Below, in pieces: positions 1-11,805 of a stretch of 64,000 nt of DNA. Each line of letters starts with the position of its first letter. The stretch's first letter is position 1. The stretch comes from Amylostereum areolatum. Lineage: Eukaryota; Basidiomycota; Agaricomycetes; Russulales; Stereaceae. The notes beneath the pieces were generated by a model. It did no database searches, was not told the DNA's origin, and worked only from the letters and a program-made list of their open reading frames with translations. The DNA lies in NCBI GenBank assembly GCA_012932865.1, contig SAXG01000016.1:248001-312000 (forward strand), written 5' to 3'. Both the position numbers and the translations under genes were made by a program.

Positions 1-465
1 GTACCGACGAAAGAGCGTGCGAGCCCGCGGTCAAAGCAAGTCCCACGCTCTCTCGCGTTCTGCGCTTGTCAGTGTCATGTCTCAGGTGATGTGGCATCTA
101 CCTCCTCGTACCACCGCCCACCTTTGCAGATGTCCAACCAGATCACCGCTGGAACGTTGACAAAGGCACCGCCTGGATCGACCCACCCGAACCGGGCTCC
201 CCATCTCGGCATTCACGCACACCGTCACGTCCGAGTCGCCGCGCGCCCAACAGAGCCCGGAAGGTCGAGGCGGCTCTCCAATCGTGTCTTCGTCCGTTGG
301 GTAATTTCTGGAAAGAAAACCCCTCGTTCGGCCGTCGCACGGGTGGCGCGGTGTGAGTATCGGATGTGATCATACGCGAAGCCCCCGCGGCGCTATACAT
401 ATACACAGTGCGCTCGCCCGCGGCTGATGCGCTCCTCATCCCCCTCTCACTTCTCCGTCGCGTCC

Positions 466-1740
466 ATGGAAGTCAGGACGTACTTCAGCCATATCCAGGG
501 CATCGACGAGGATCTGCCCGTCACCGTCCGTCGCCAGTGAGTCCTTCCGCTGGTAGTTGTCTCTTCTCCGTTGACTCGGACTGCACGGAGCGGGATGGCT
601 CACGCTGCGGGCTTGCTAGTAACAGGATCTACCCGACCATCGATCCCCAGGCCCACTTCGACGCGAAGACGTTCCGGGGCAAGACCGTCCTCATCACCGG
701 CGCATCCCGCGGCATCGGGCAGGAGACCGCGCTGTTCTACGCCCGCGCCGGCGCGTCGCTCGTACTCGTCGCGCGCCAGCAGGCGACGCTCGACCACACG
801 CGGGATATCGTCCTGCAAGAAAATCCCGGTGCGCAGATCCTCACGATCCCCGTCGACGTCAAGGACTGGAAGGAATCCGAGGCCGCCGTGAACGCCGCCG
901 TCGCACGCTTTGGAAGGCTCGACGTCGTGGTGGCGAACGCGGGCACGACGGCGCCGATGGATGTGCGTGAGTCTTTCCTCGCGTTCCCAGATATTCTTAC
1001 TCCACGAATGCCGCTGACGGGGTGCGATGGCCTGTATAGCTACGGGCGAGAAGGACCCCGTGCAGTGGTGGAACACGTTCGAAGTGAACCTGTACGGCGT
1101 CTTCAACTTCGTCCGGTCGGTCCATCCTTCCGTCCATGATGTAAATCCATTGCAGTCTGCTCACTCGTCGCATGCTTCCACCCAGGCCAGCCATTCCGCA
1201 CCTGCAGAAGACCGAAGGCTACATCGTCGCCGTCAGCTCCGGCGCGGCGCAATGCCGCATCCCCTTCGCGAGCGATTACTGCATCTCGAAGCACGCCCTC
1301 GGTCGCTTCGTGGAGCTCGTATCCATCGGTCAGTGCGCATCCAGGCGCATGCCTTCTCCAACTTGAAGCCTCGAGGCCCGTGACCGTTCTGATGTTCGTT
1401 CAACGCGCAGAATATCCCACCCTGAAAATCTTCTCCCTCCACCCGGGTGCCGTCAGCACGCAAATCTTCAAAGACGCCAAGGCGGAGTCGTGGCCGGTCC
1501 CGGACGCGATCGAGCTCCCCGCGGCGACGATGCTGTATCTGACCTCGGGCAGGGCGGACTGGTTGAGCGGAAGGTGAGGTCGTCCGCTGGGTTTCAGTTC
1601 AGCTTCGCTGTGACTCAAATAAACTCTGAATAAACAACAGATTCGTGTCGGCGAATTGGGATTTGGGCGAAGTGGAGAGGGAGTGGAAGGATAAGGTGGT
1701 GGAGAAGGGCGCGCTGGTTAGCAAACTACATATTCCCTGA
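466..1740 (+). CDS. Short-chain dehydrogenase/reductase (SDR), six exons
   Basis: This is an NAD(P)-dependent oxidoreductase of the classical SDR family; the substrate cannot be told. Exons read 466-536, 626-966, 1040-1115, 1186-1328, 1411-1573 and 1641-1740, all with GT-AG introns that keep frame. The Rossmann glycine motif TGASRGIG lies in exon 2, followed by the NAG motif of strand 4. Exon 4 carries the catalytic Ser (VAVSSGA) and the YxxxK pair (YCISK). Exon 5 carries the PG motif after the active site (HPGAV). The total of about 298 residues is normal for the family. The ATG at 466 is chosen because its 24 codons splice in frame to the Rossmann exon. No neighbour suggests a pathway. Confidence 0.88.
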
Positions 1741-2298
1741 CCCTCCCTGCGTAGGCTCGAATCGACGCGTTGCTTCCTTGGATCGCCTAAGGAGACCTCA
1801 CCGAATATCGTCCACCCATCCATCTGGTACGTATTACCGGTCAAACTATGTCCACTGGCAGTTGAAGCGAAACATTCCTTATGCATGCCATACGCTACAT
1901 ATGCATTCCAGTGCATTATGTATGGATCGTGAACATCTCTTGGCGTATGTACAAAGTTTGTGACGATATCAAGTACATAGGCTTTCAGCCATCCTCCGTT
2001 ATCTATCGATACAGACTGGTAGAAAGGAAATCATTTACACGCACAGAGGCCTCCCGAGCTCTCTATAACTTATGCCTAGACTTCGGGCGTACGCGGTACA
2101 CCCCCCACACACGACAGCACCTTCACAGACACGAAAACTTGAGGTCCCCGCTCCATCGTCCAAGAAGCCAGATATCGAAAGGGAGGGGATCGGCCACACT
2201 CGACCCTTCAATGCATTCATGTCGCCGTAGTACGCGGTGGCGTCGCCGTCACGATGGCGGTGCGCGGCCTCTCCGGCATGGGCTCGTGCTGCTGCTTC
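1741..2298. other. Intergenic, no gene seen
   Basis: This stretch lies between two convergent genes, the SDR on the plus strand and the membrane protein on the minus strand. It is less GC-rich than its flanks. I see no ORF with coding character, no RNA gene and no repeat. Confidence 0.5.
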
Positions 2299-3322
2299 TC
2301 ATTCCACCACGCAGGCGCTCGAGGCATCCGGTCGCGCGTACGACTCCGCGGACCGGCGCGGTGTCACGGTCTGACTCGCGACGCTCCCGGTCGTGCTCAG
2401 CGCGCGGCGCGTCGCGCGGGGGCTGGCAGGAAGGCCGTTGGCGGACCTGCCGCTGCCGACGGAGCGGTGGCGGGCGGGCGTGGGGGAGCGCGGGTCGATC
2501 GTGGGGGAGCGCGGGTCGGTGGTGGAGGGGAAGGGGTCGTAGCTCGGTGCTGGAGAGATGGGGCGCGAAAAGGAGGGCGTTCGGAGGTGCGGGGTGGGGA
2601 GAGGGCTCATGGCGAGGTCGAGGGTCGAGGAGGCGGGCGTGGTGTGGGGGGAGGTCGTCAGGTATGCTGTGTACTGCGGGAGGGGGGGTATGGGGGGCCG
2701 AGGGGACCGTTGCGGGAGAGAACGTTGGCGGGGAAGAGAGGGCGGCGTGACGGGGCGGAAGAGGAAAGACGAGGAGGCCCATTCCTGTGAGTTCCTCGTC
2801 CGAATGCTGTGAGCCGTAGACTCTTCCGATGGCGCGCTTGGGCGCGGGCTGTCGGGGCGCAGTACTACATTGGGTAGTACAGGGAGGGACATCTGGTGTC
2901 ATACAAACCGCCGTCAGTTCAAACGGAGGGCCTAGAAGACCGATTCTCGTACCATCTCCGGGGGTATGCTCTCCTTCAAGCTCGCCTGGCCCTCGAGGGT
3001 CCGATCGACCGACTGCTGCCCTCGTCGGTATCTGAAGTACAGAAAGACGCCGCCGAACACTAGGAGGACGGCGGCGCCGATGACGACGCAAGAAACGGCG
3101 ACAACCACGGTGTCGTTGCTGTTGAGAAAACAGTTAGACGTGGGAAGGAAGGCGCGCCGCTGGGCACATGCACCTTGGACCGCGTTTGGCCAGACGAGAG
3201 ACGAAGGGTTCCTCCGCCATCTAAGTATGCAGAGGATACACGTTAGAAAACATAAGATAATCGACGAACATGTCACGCACCTCGACGGAGGGCTCGAACG
3301 CGTCGACGCGGTGTGCGCTCAT
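2299..3322 (-). CDS. Single-pass membrane protein with Pro/Ser-rich tail
   Basis: Four exons (3322-3281, 3220-3174, 3118-2953, 2892-2299) join in frame to about 282 residues. The N-terminus is short (about 30 residues) and has no signal peptide. One hydrophobic helix follows (VVVAVSCVVIGAAVLLVFGG), ending in a basic stop-transfer stretch, YFRYRRG. The remaining roughly 225 residues are rich in Pro, Ser and Arg and look disordered, so a cytoplasmic tail is likely. This layout is common in fungal membrane proteins of unknown role. The start was chosen because exon 1 begins with ATG and splices in phase through a 47-base exon. I do not recognise a family. Confidence 0.6.
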
Positions 3323-4319
3323 TTCCACCAGGGATCTACGGGGAGCAGCAGTGGTCTACACTGGTGCACGTGCGGAAGGAACGGTGCTAGGGGAATGAGA
3401 GCGGTTTAAAAAGAACGGAAAGGTGCCCAGCACACCGAGAAGCGCAAAACGAGGCAAGTGGGAGGAGGGTGACCGTGCATGCTCGCGACTGGACTCCACC
3501 TACAAGTAGTCGTGGCAGACGCCGTGGAGATAGGGCGATGCAACGCTGCACCGAGAATGGTTCAGGGACCGTGGGCCATTGTAGGGTCAAAGCCCGAGGG
3601 CGATTCGCACAGCAGGGTCGACAAGGAGCCGATGGGGTTGTAAATCGCCGTATTGAGTGGACGAGTACACCACTTGGAAGCCGCGGTCGCAACGGTTGAC
3701 GTCGGTGTGGGAAACGATCGGACGCGTGGGTCGACCTCAAGGGAAATGCGTTGGTAGAGCTCGTCCATGGTTGCGGCCGAATCTGTGGGAGAGCACTCCG
3801 CGGAAAGGTTGGCAAGAAGCATGGAACGACGAAAACTCCAATGCGTAGATACGCGGTCTGACGGGTTCTGGCTTGTGTCACCTGGTGGCGAAGAGATGGA
3901 TGGGGTGCTTTGCCCACAAAGGCAACGTGGCGTCTACAAAGACGGTCGTAGTCTGTGTAGAGCGTGGACTCGCCGTCGCCATGCGAACGTCGCGTCGCGG
4001 GTCCGTGCACGTGTGGTCAGACATCAACTTGGAATTGGTTGCGGGCGTTCATAACATCGTGTGTTCCAGATAGTATATAACACGATATGTAGGTCGCAAA
4101 GATCATGGTCGGCGTCATGAATCTCGGACTTTGTGCCAAAAGGCCATTGTTCGGCGCGGAACAAACCACGTGGCCCGGATTTCCGAAGGCTTTTCGCTTC
4201 CGTCTCACGTGGTCTTCTGCGCCCGCGCGTTCGCGACCAGCTCGACGGTCTCTTTCCCAGTTCCTCACTGTCCACCGCAACGGCCGCGATCTTCCTTGTC
4301 ATCGTCATCCGCAACGACG
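3323..4319. other. Stretch with only weak minus-strand ORFs
   Basis: Nearly 1 kb separates the divergently transcribed membrane-protein gene and SIN3. A minus-strand frame (3822-3562) has moderate coding look, with residues such as MDELYQRISLEV, but no convincing splice partners or known domain. A short AT-rich patch (TATATAAC) lies near 4070-4082. The part next to 4320 probably contains the SIN3 promoter and 5' UTR. Confidence 0.3.
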
Positions 4320-7300
4320 ATGGAGGGCCCACCACCCGATGCGGTCATTGATCCCGCCCTTCAGGAGCTCGAATCACAACCAGTGCTAGCCGCGCCAGCG
4401 GGCCCGCCTCCTGCCCCCTACCCCGATCATCCCCTCCAGCCACCGCCACTGGTCAGCGAGGATCCTGACTATCCCATGAACGGGACGGCCCCGACGGCGG
4501 AAACGCTGCACACGATGGCCGACGCGCAGACAACCGCCAACGAGCGCCAACTCAACGTCAACGACGCTCTCACCTATCTCGACGCCGTCAAGGCTCAGTT
4601 CAACGACAGGCCCGATGTCTACAACGTTTTCCTCGACATCATGAAGGAGTTCAAGAGTCAGGTGTACGTCCCGCCCTCCCTCATTCCGCGCCAAAGTCTC
4701 ATCCCAAGGCAGCATCGACACCCCCGGCGTCATCGCGCGCGTGGCCACTCTTTTCCACGGCCACCCCGCCCTCATCCAGGGGTTCAACACCTTTCTCCCC
4801 GTCGGCTACCGCATCGACGTCGGCTTGGACGCCCTCTCCGATCTCATCACGGTCACCACACCCACCGGAACCGTGCTTCAATCTACAACCATGGACGCCC
4901 ACCCGTCTCCGCTCCCACCCGCGCCCCCGCCACCCGAACCCCCTCTTATACCGGTCGCAGGTCCTTCTTCGGACCCCTCATGGGGCCATATTCCCCCATC
5001 ACTCCCCCCCACCTCCATCGAACACACCAGCGCAACACCCAGATTCGGCTCACCGGAAGGCAGCAGCGACGAACTCGAACGTCGTAGCCTTGGCCCGGCC
5101 ATGGACTACGTTCAAAGGATCAAGACGCGCTTCCACGACGACCCCGACACCTACAAGCAGTTCCTCGAGATTCTGTCCAACCACAAGTCCACGTCCAACA
5201 ATGTACGTCGGCCAACCTAACGGTCCTCCCCACGTGGCTGATTCCAGTCTACAGCAGGCGGAAGTGTTTGCACAGGTCGAAGAGCTGTTCAAAGACGCAC
5301 CCGACCTTGCGGCCGCCTTCCGCGATTTTCTTCCCGGCGTAGGCAGCGGGCGACCGGAAGACTTGGACGATTACCAGGCGCGAGGGATGGCCAGTCTCGC
5401 AAGCACCTCGGAGTCTCGGAGCGGGAAACGGAAGCATCCGGAGCCGCCCCTCGCCTCTTCCAGCTCCCAGCCCGCGAAACGGAAACGCAAAGCGGGCGAA
5501 AAAGAAAGGGAACGCGACCGGGAGGCTGCGCGTGTTGCCAGCAAGGTGCGTAGATGGGCTCCAGTGTGCGATCTCGCTCTGACGTCCCCATCCAGTCCAA
5601 AAAAACCAAGCAGTCTCACTCGCAAGCCGAGCCTTCCTCATCCTATCCATATACCACCGTCCCTGGCCCATCTTCTCCACGACGAAACCAACAAAACGGC
5701 CAGGGCTACGCTCCCGGCGGGGACGTCCAGTCCAACGGACAATCGCGAGGGGGCCGCGAAGACCCGCAGTTCTTCGACCGCGTCCGCCACGCGCTCGACT
5801 CGCGCGACACCTACGACGAGTTCCTCAAGCTCGTCAATCTCTTCACGCAAGACTTCATCGACCGGGCGCGCCTCGTGCGCGAGAGCCGGAGCTTCCTCGG
5901 CGACGGCGAGCTCATGCAGCAGTGGAAGGAGATCCTGGGCTGGGACGAGAACATGGAGCGCGCGGCGTTTCATCGCGAACGCGAGGAGGCGTATCCGCCC
6001 CCCGGGAGGCCGATGCCATTCATCGACAGGCCGAGTCGGGAGGAGCTCAACATCCGGTACGGCAGCTACCGCAAACTGCCCAAGGACGTGAGTGGCCTCG
6101 ATTTCGCTGCCCGCTGCTGGCATGCACTGACGCGTTCGCCGCAGGAGCAAAACGTCATGTGCTCCGGCCGCGACGACATGTGCAAGGCGGTGCTGAACGA
6201 CGAGTGGATCTCGCACCCGACGTTCGCGACCGAAGACGCGGGCTTCGTCGCGCACAAGAAGAACATCTACGAGGACGCGCTGCACCGGAGCGAGGAGGAG
6301 CGGCACGAGTACGACTTCCACATCGACGGCCTCGTGCGCACGATCGCGATGCTGGACCCGATCGCGGCGAAGATCGCGCAGCTGAGCGCGGAGGAGCGCG
6401 CGGTGTTCAAGCTCAAGCCCAACTTCGGCGGGTCGGGCAAGGCCATCCACCAGCGGATCATCAAGAAGATCTACGGGCGCGAGGCCGGGCTGGAGGTGAT
6501 CCAGGCGATGCAGGAGACCCCCGCGCTCGCGATCCCCGTCGTACACGGGCGGCTGAAGCAGAAGGAGGAGGAGTGGAAGCGCGCACAGCAAGCGTGGAAC
6601 CGGGTCTGGCGCGAGGTCGACGCGCAGAACTACTACAAGGCGCTGGACCACCAGGCGATCTCGTTCAAGGCGGCGGACAAGAAGGCGTTCACCACCAAGG
6701 CGTTCGTGAACCAGATCGAGGCGGCCATGGAGCAGCAGTTCGCGAAGCGGGCCATCCTCATCCACCCGGTGTTCGCGCGCACGCGCCCCCGCTATCAGAT
6801 GGAGTACGCGATCGTGGACATGGACGTGCTGCGCGACGTGCTGAAGCTGACGTTCTCGTACCTCGCGCGGCTGTCGAACACGCAGGCACGGCTGGACAAC
6901 ACGAAGCGGACGTGGGTCGAGACGCGGCTGTACAACATCGTGCGGTCGTTCTTCATGCTCCCCGACGGCTGGTTGAACGTCGAGGGCGGGCGTCGACTGC
7001 AAAATGGCCACGACAACAGCGCGCAGGACCACGGGGCGGCGACGAACGGCGCCAGCGGATCGCAGAAGGGCAAGTCCGCGCTCGGGAGCAACTTTTCGGG
7101 CGACCTGCGGAAGCATCTGCTCAAGAGCGAACAGGCCAAGTCGACGCGTGCGCAGGCCAGGTCGATGGGCTCGCCGTCGCCCATGGCATCTCGCATGGCG
7201 TCCCCGGCGCCTCCCGCTTTCGACGATGAGATGGCTGAACCTGCCGTGGATATATCGGCGTCGGCGTCGATCGGGGACGGCGTGGACAAACGTCCAGTAC

Positions 7301-8516
7301 GGAGGTCGTTCTTTACCAATACCTGGTTCTATACCCTTCTACGCATGATTGAGGTACATTTACGCCTTCCATTACATGGTATGGTTTCCTGACCGTTTAT
7401 ACGCAGGTCATATATTCCCGCCTGGCTCGCTTCAAAGCCATCGCCTACGAACGTGCCAACAATCCCATCTACTCTTCGCGGCACAACCTCGTGGCGCAAG
7501 AGTATGGCCTCCTCCCCAACAGCCCCATTCTGGACGACGGCGTGTCGGGGGCGCAGTACTACGAGCTCCTGCTGGAATCGTGCGAGAAGCTTTTCGACAA
7601 CCAGATCGAGCAGCACGCGTTCGAGGAGCAGATGCGGCAGATGTTCGGGCTTCGCGTACGTCCTTTCGTTCCTCCCATACATGCGGCGAAGGCTCAGTGC
7701 ATTCGGTTGGACAGGACGCGTACAAGATCTTCACGATCGACAAGGTGCTCGCGGCGATGATCAAGCACGTGCAGGGCTGGGAGCAGGACGGCAAGCTTGA
7801 CAAGCTGGTGAAGGTCCTGTGGGACGAGCGCCATCTGGACACTCCCACCACGGACGACCATCGCAAGCTGAGGCGGCAAACCGAGGAGATGCTAGGCGAG
7901 GAGAACCTCTTCCGCATCGACTGGGTGCGTATATGCGTGCGTATCCCTTGGAGCGTAGCTCACCATGTTGAATGTCTAGGTGCCCTGACGCCAAGGTCAT
8001 GACCTTCCAGCTGCTCAGCAAGGACGGCTCCAGCTTGGACGACGCGGAGATCATCTCAGGTCGCTGGCAGTCCTACGTCGAGTCCTTCGTGGCGGTACGT
8101 TTTCCCACCCTTCTCGTGTCATCAAACCCGGTCTAATGCTCCAGTGCAGGAGCCGGATACCAAGGGCATTCCCGCGGCTAAGATGCGGCGACCATATCTG
8201 CACAAGTAAGCCCAATTAACGCTTCGTCGTCCACCCTCCCTGATCCCGTTTTCTCTCTACAAGGAGTCTTCCCGCCTCGCGTCCCGAGACCCCTTCGGAC
8301 GTGGTCGCGCAGGGCAACCTCGAGATCAAAGTGTGCGTGCGGACGTACCGGCTCTTTTACGTCTCCAAGTCGGAGGAGGCGCTGTGGAAGGTGTCGCCGC
8401 CTCCGTCCACGGAAAAGGAGCGCGTGGAGAAGCGGGAGCGACAGAGGCTGGAGTGGTTGGATAAACTCAAGTCTGGGGAGGTGGCGCTGGGAAAGGGCGT
8501 GCGTGTGCGTACATAG
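4320..8516 (+). CDS. SIN3: SIN3 transcriptional corepressor
   Basis: SIN3 is the nuclear scaffold of the Rpd3-type histone deacetylase complex. Ten exons total about 1236 residues, normal for fungal SIN3. PAH1 is split by an intron after [11 protein letters not shown] and continues as [23 protein letters not shown]2 begins [19 protein letters not shown] and ends [11 protein letters not shown]3 begins [13 protein letters not shown]. The HDAC-interaction region starts [11 protein letters not shown] and spans the 1.2 kb exon 6145-7353. The C-terminal SIN3 domain starts [15 protein letters not shown]. Between PAH2 and PAH3 is a Lys/Arg-rich nuclear-localisation-like stretch. One anomaly: at about 7980-7987 the reading frame needs one base fewer (GTGCCCTG, where GTGCCTG would give W-V-P-D-A-K) to join exon 7 (7715-7924) to the last exons. 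Confidence 0.95.
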
Positions 8517-9002
8517 ATCGAGGTGGATCCGTAGTACTGTGGGTATTGATTGGTTGGGTTGGGTTGCTGCTCTGTTGTTATTTTTACTTTGTATTCGCTT
8601 TGGATGTGCCGTTACGATACGTTCTGCTACTTGCATAACATCGCAGTACTGCATAACGTTGCACGTCCTGAGGAGAAACGCCCGACGAGTGCAGGCTGCA
8701 GCCTCCATGCGTTCCATCGCACACTTTATATTCCTCCCTTTGAGGATAATCGCCTTGAAGCAACTCATAGGGCGAGACCGCAACGGCGAAGGCACGAGGA
8801 TAGCTGTTGACGGGAAAATAGTAAACAGTACCCTGCGCCGTAGCCATGCTCCGCAAACATATATTCTTCGTCCTGTAGAGTTTCATCTGTCGGCGCACTA
8901 CAAGGTCCCCGAGGGCACACCTATCATAACTGCATATCCTCCGCTATCGTACATCGGAACTCGTCGAATTTCCTAACACTTTCAAACTTCAAGCTTCACC
9001 GG
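8517..9002. other. Intergenic between convergent genes
   Basis: This holds the 3' flank of SIN3 and the 3' flank of the minus-strand microexon gene. It is AT-richer than the genes. No ORF, RNA gene or repeat is supported. Confidence 0.5.
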
Positions 9003-11790
9003 TCACCCTCTCCCGCTTTCCTCTCTCTCGTTAATGTCGCGTGGGTTCACTTTGCTTCGAGCGATCATCAGTATGAATTTGGGGAGAAACACCGAGTGAC
9101 AATATGTGAACGTACCTTCCGATTCGTCAAGTAAATGTTCCTCCACAATCTCCGTCAACCTCCGCGCCATGGGCTCTATATCCGCATCCGCGAAGTTGTA
9201 GATGTTTCCGTTTTTCCCGGTCAAGCCATAGCTCTCGGTGATCTTCCGTTCAAGTGATGACAATAAATTATTGACGGCAGGATGGTCCACAACCTTCTTC
9301 AGCCTGATTCCGCAGGGCTCTGACTCCCTGTCCGCCGGTGGAAGGTTTGATGCGAGGATAACCTTGCGTTGTATGATAACGAGAACTAAAATGCAATGAC
9401 AAAATCAGGCTGCACGATGCAGAGGTCACGACATTCGTACATGCGGCGAAAACCACGGCCCTTCTACGGGACAACGACTGATGGAATACTTCTCATGAGA
9501 TCACATAGAATACGTAGCACAGCAACAACGGACTCACCACGTTGTTCGGATCGAGCTTTGATGCGCAGTGCTCGAGTAAAGCCTGAGCAAATCGTAAGTA
9601 AAAACAAACAAAGGAACGGACTTCATCAGTTTTCTTTCGTCGACATAGTAAGCTGACTTGCCCCCTGCATGTGCGTGGGTACACCACGGGCCTGATCAGT
9701 CATTGATGGCCAAGACTGTTGCTGGCCCACTTACAGCCTGGATGTCCACGCGTGGGAAATTGCCGTGATCAGCTCTCGACGACCGAGAGATTCACCGGCA
9801 CACTCACTGTCTGGATGTCCACACGGGCGGAATTGCCATGATCAGCTCTCGACGACCGAGAGACTCACTGGCACACTCACATCCTGGATGTCCGGGGGTA
9901 CAAAATCGCCGTGATCAGCTCTCGACGGCAGAGAGAGTCACTGGTACACTCACTTCCTGGATGTCCGCGCGTGCGGAATCGCCGTGATCAGCTCTCGATG
10001 ACCGAAAGAGTCACTGGTACACTCACGGCCCGGATGTCCTGGCGTACACAATCGCCGTGATCAGCTCTCGACGACCGAGAGATTCACTGGCACACTCACA
10101 TACTGGATGTCCGCGCGTGCGGAATCGCCGTGATCAGCTCTCGACGACCGAGAGAGTCACTGGTACACTCACTGCCTGGATGTCCGCGCGTACGGAATCG
10201 CCGTGATCAGCTCTCGACGACCGAGAGAGTCACTGGTACACTCACTTCCTGGATGTCCGCGCGTGCGGAATCGCCGTGATCAGCTCTCGACGACCGAGAG
10301 AGTCACTGGTACACTCACTGTCTGGATGTCCGCGCGTGCGGAATCGCCGTGATCAGTTCTCGACGACCGAGAGAGTCACTGGTACACTCACTGCCTGGAT
10401 GTCCGCGCGTACACAATCGCCGTGATCAGTTCTCGACGACCGAGAGAGTCACTGGTACACTCACTGCCTGGATGTCCGCGCGTACACAATCGCCGTGATC
10501 AGCTCTCGACGACCGAGAGATTCACTGGCACACTCACATACTGGATGTCCGCGCGTGCGGAATCGCCGTGATCAGCTCTCGACGACCGAGAGAGTCACTG
10601 GTACACTCACTGCCTGGATGTACGCGCGTACGGAATCGCCGCGGTCAGCTCTCGACGACCGAGAGAGTCACTGGTACACTCACTTCCTGGATGTCCGCGC
10701 GTGCGGAATCGCCGTGATCAGCTCTCGACGACCGAGAGAGTCACTGGTACACTCACGATCTGGATGTCCGCGCGTGCGGAATCGCCGTGATCAGCTCTCG
10801 ACGACCGAGAGAGTCACTGGTACACTCACTTCCTGGATGTCCGCGCGTGCGGAATCGCCGTGATCAGCTCTCGATGACCGAGAGAGTCACTGGTACACTC
10901 ACTGTCTGGATGTACACGCGTACGGAATCGCCGTGATCAGCTCTCGACGACCGAGAGAGTCACTGGTACACTCACTGCCTGGATGTACGCGCGTACGGAA
11001 TCGCCGCGGTCAGCTCTCGACGACCGAGAGAGTCACTGGTACACTCACATACTGGATGTCCGCGCGTGCGGAATCGCCGTGATCAGCTCTCGACGACCGA
11101 GAGAGTCACTGGTACACTCACGATCTGGATGTCCGCGCGTGCGGAATCGCCGTGATCAGCTCTCGACGACCGAGAGAGTCACTGGTACACTCACTGCCTG
11201 GATGTCCGCGCGTGCGGAATCGCCGTGATCAGCTCTCGACGACCGAGAGAGCCACTGGCACACTCACGGCCCGGATGTCCTGGCGTACGGAATCGCCGTG
11301 ATCAGTTCTCGACGACCGAGAGAGCCACTGGCACACTCACATACTGGATGCCCGCGCGTGCGAAATCGCCGTGATCAGCTCTCGACAACCGAGAAATTCA
11401 CTGGCACACTCACGACCTGGATGTCCGCGCGTGCGAAATCGCCGTGATCAGCTCTCAACGACCGAGGGTTATTGGCACACTTACTTCCTGGATGTCCGCA
11501 CGTACACAATGGACGCAATAAATTTTCAATGAATACAACAAAGTGCGAAAGGCAAAGGCCTCAGACTTACCGCCTGGATGTTCAAGCGTATGTGATTAAC
11601 TCTGCACTGTCATGGTTACACGCTGACACACCTCCTGTGTTTCGGCGCATTCAATGTTATCGTGATTACGTCCCGACTACTGAGGCTCGTAGGCAGACTC
11701 ACATACTGTATATCCGGTGCGTTCGTGTTACACTGAGTTTCAGTAAACACGTATGAGTCGACTCACTTCATGGGTGTCTCGAACCTTCAT
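9003..11790 (-). CDS. Microexon-array gene, copy A
   Basis: Reading on the minus strand, a 24-base leader exon (11790-11767, starting MKVRDTHE) is followed by about 29 tiny exons. All but two are exactly one codon long, each flanked by CAG (or a variant) and GTGAGT or GTAAGT. The first six encode Y, E, A, E, V, Y. After the array comes exon 9582-9538 (ALLEHCASKLDPNNV), then exons with RAVVFAA, VIIQRKVIL and the C-terminal helical part (HPAVNNLLSSLERKITESYG; DADIEPMARRLTEIVEEHLL). All of these have counterparts in copies B, C or D. Stop codons directly upstream of the ATG in the leader frame suggest this ORF starts here rather than being fused to the upstream GTPase, but one long transcript cannot be excluded. 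The exact 3' end is uncertain. The function is unknown. Confidence 0.62.
9720..11490 (-). repeat. Tandem array of 73-base intron-like units (array A)
   Basis: About 25 near-identical units recur with exact 73-base spacing. Read on the minus strand each unit is GTGAGTGTACCAGTGACTC..., then GAGAGCTGATCACGG (a branch-point-like CTGAT), then GCGCGGACATCCAG, then a three-base exon. The three-base exon is the most variable part (GCA, GAA, TAT, ACA, ATC, GTC, GAT, GCT), while the intron body is almost invariant. Because 73 is not a multiple of 3, the plus-strand ORFs crossing the array change frame at each unit and are not coding. Confidence 0.85.
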
Positions 11791-11805
11791 TAATCATCCA
11801 TCGTT

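Noticed and set aside
4741..5220. Several overlapping long ORFs in the SIN3 locus, e.g. the minus-strand 492-codon frame at 5638-7116
   Set aside because: They are antisense or frame shadows of GC-rich SIN3 exons; the plus-strand frame carries clear PAH and HDAC-interaction motifs.
10495..11228. Plus-strand ORFs of 122 and 81 codons inside the 73-base array, with Arg/Ser-rich repeats
   Set aside because: Because the unit is 73 bases, the frame rotates at each unit and the encoded repeat changes register. The signals on the opposite strand (donor, branch, acceptor) explain the sequence better.
9720..11490. CRISPR-like array, given regular repeats and short variable parts
   Set aside because: The variable part is only 3 bases, the repeat is 70 bases, and the host is a eukaryote. 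No spacers or cas genes exist.
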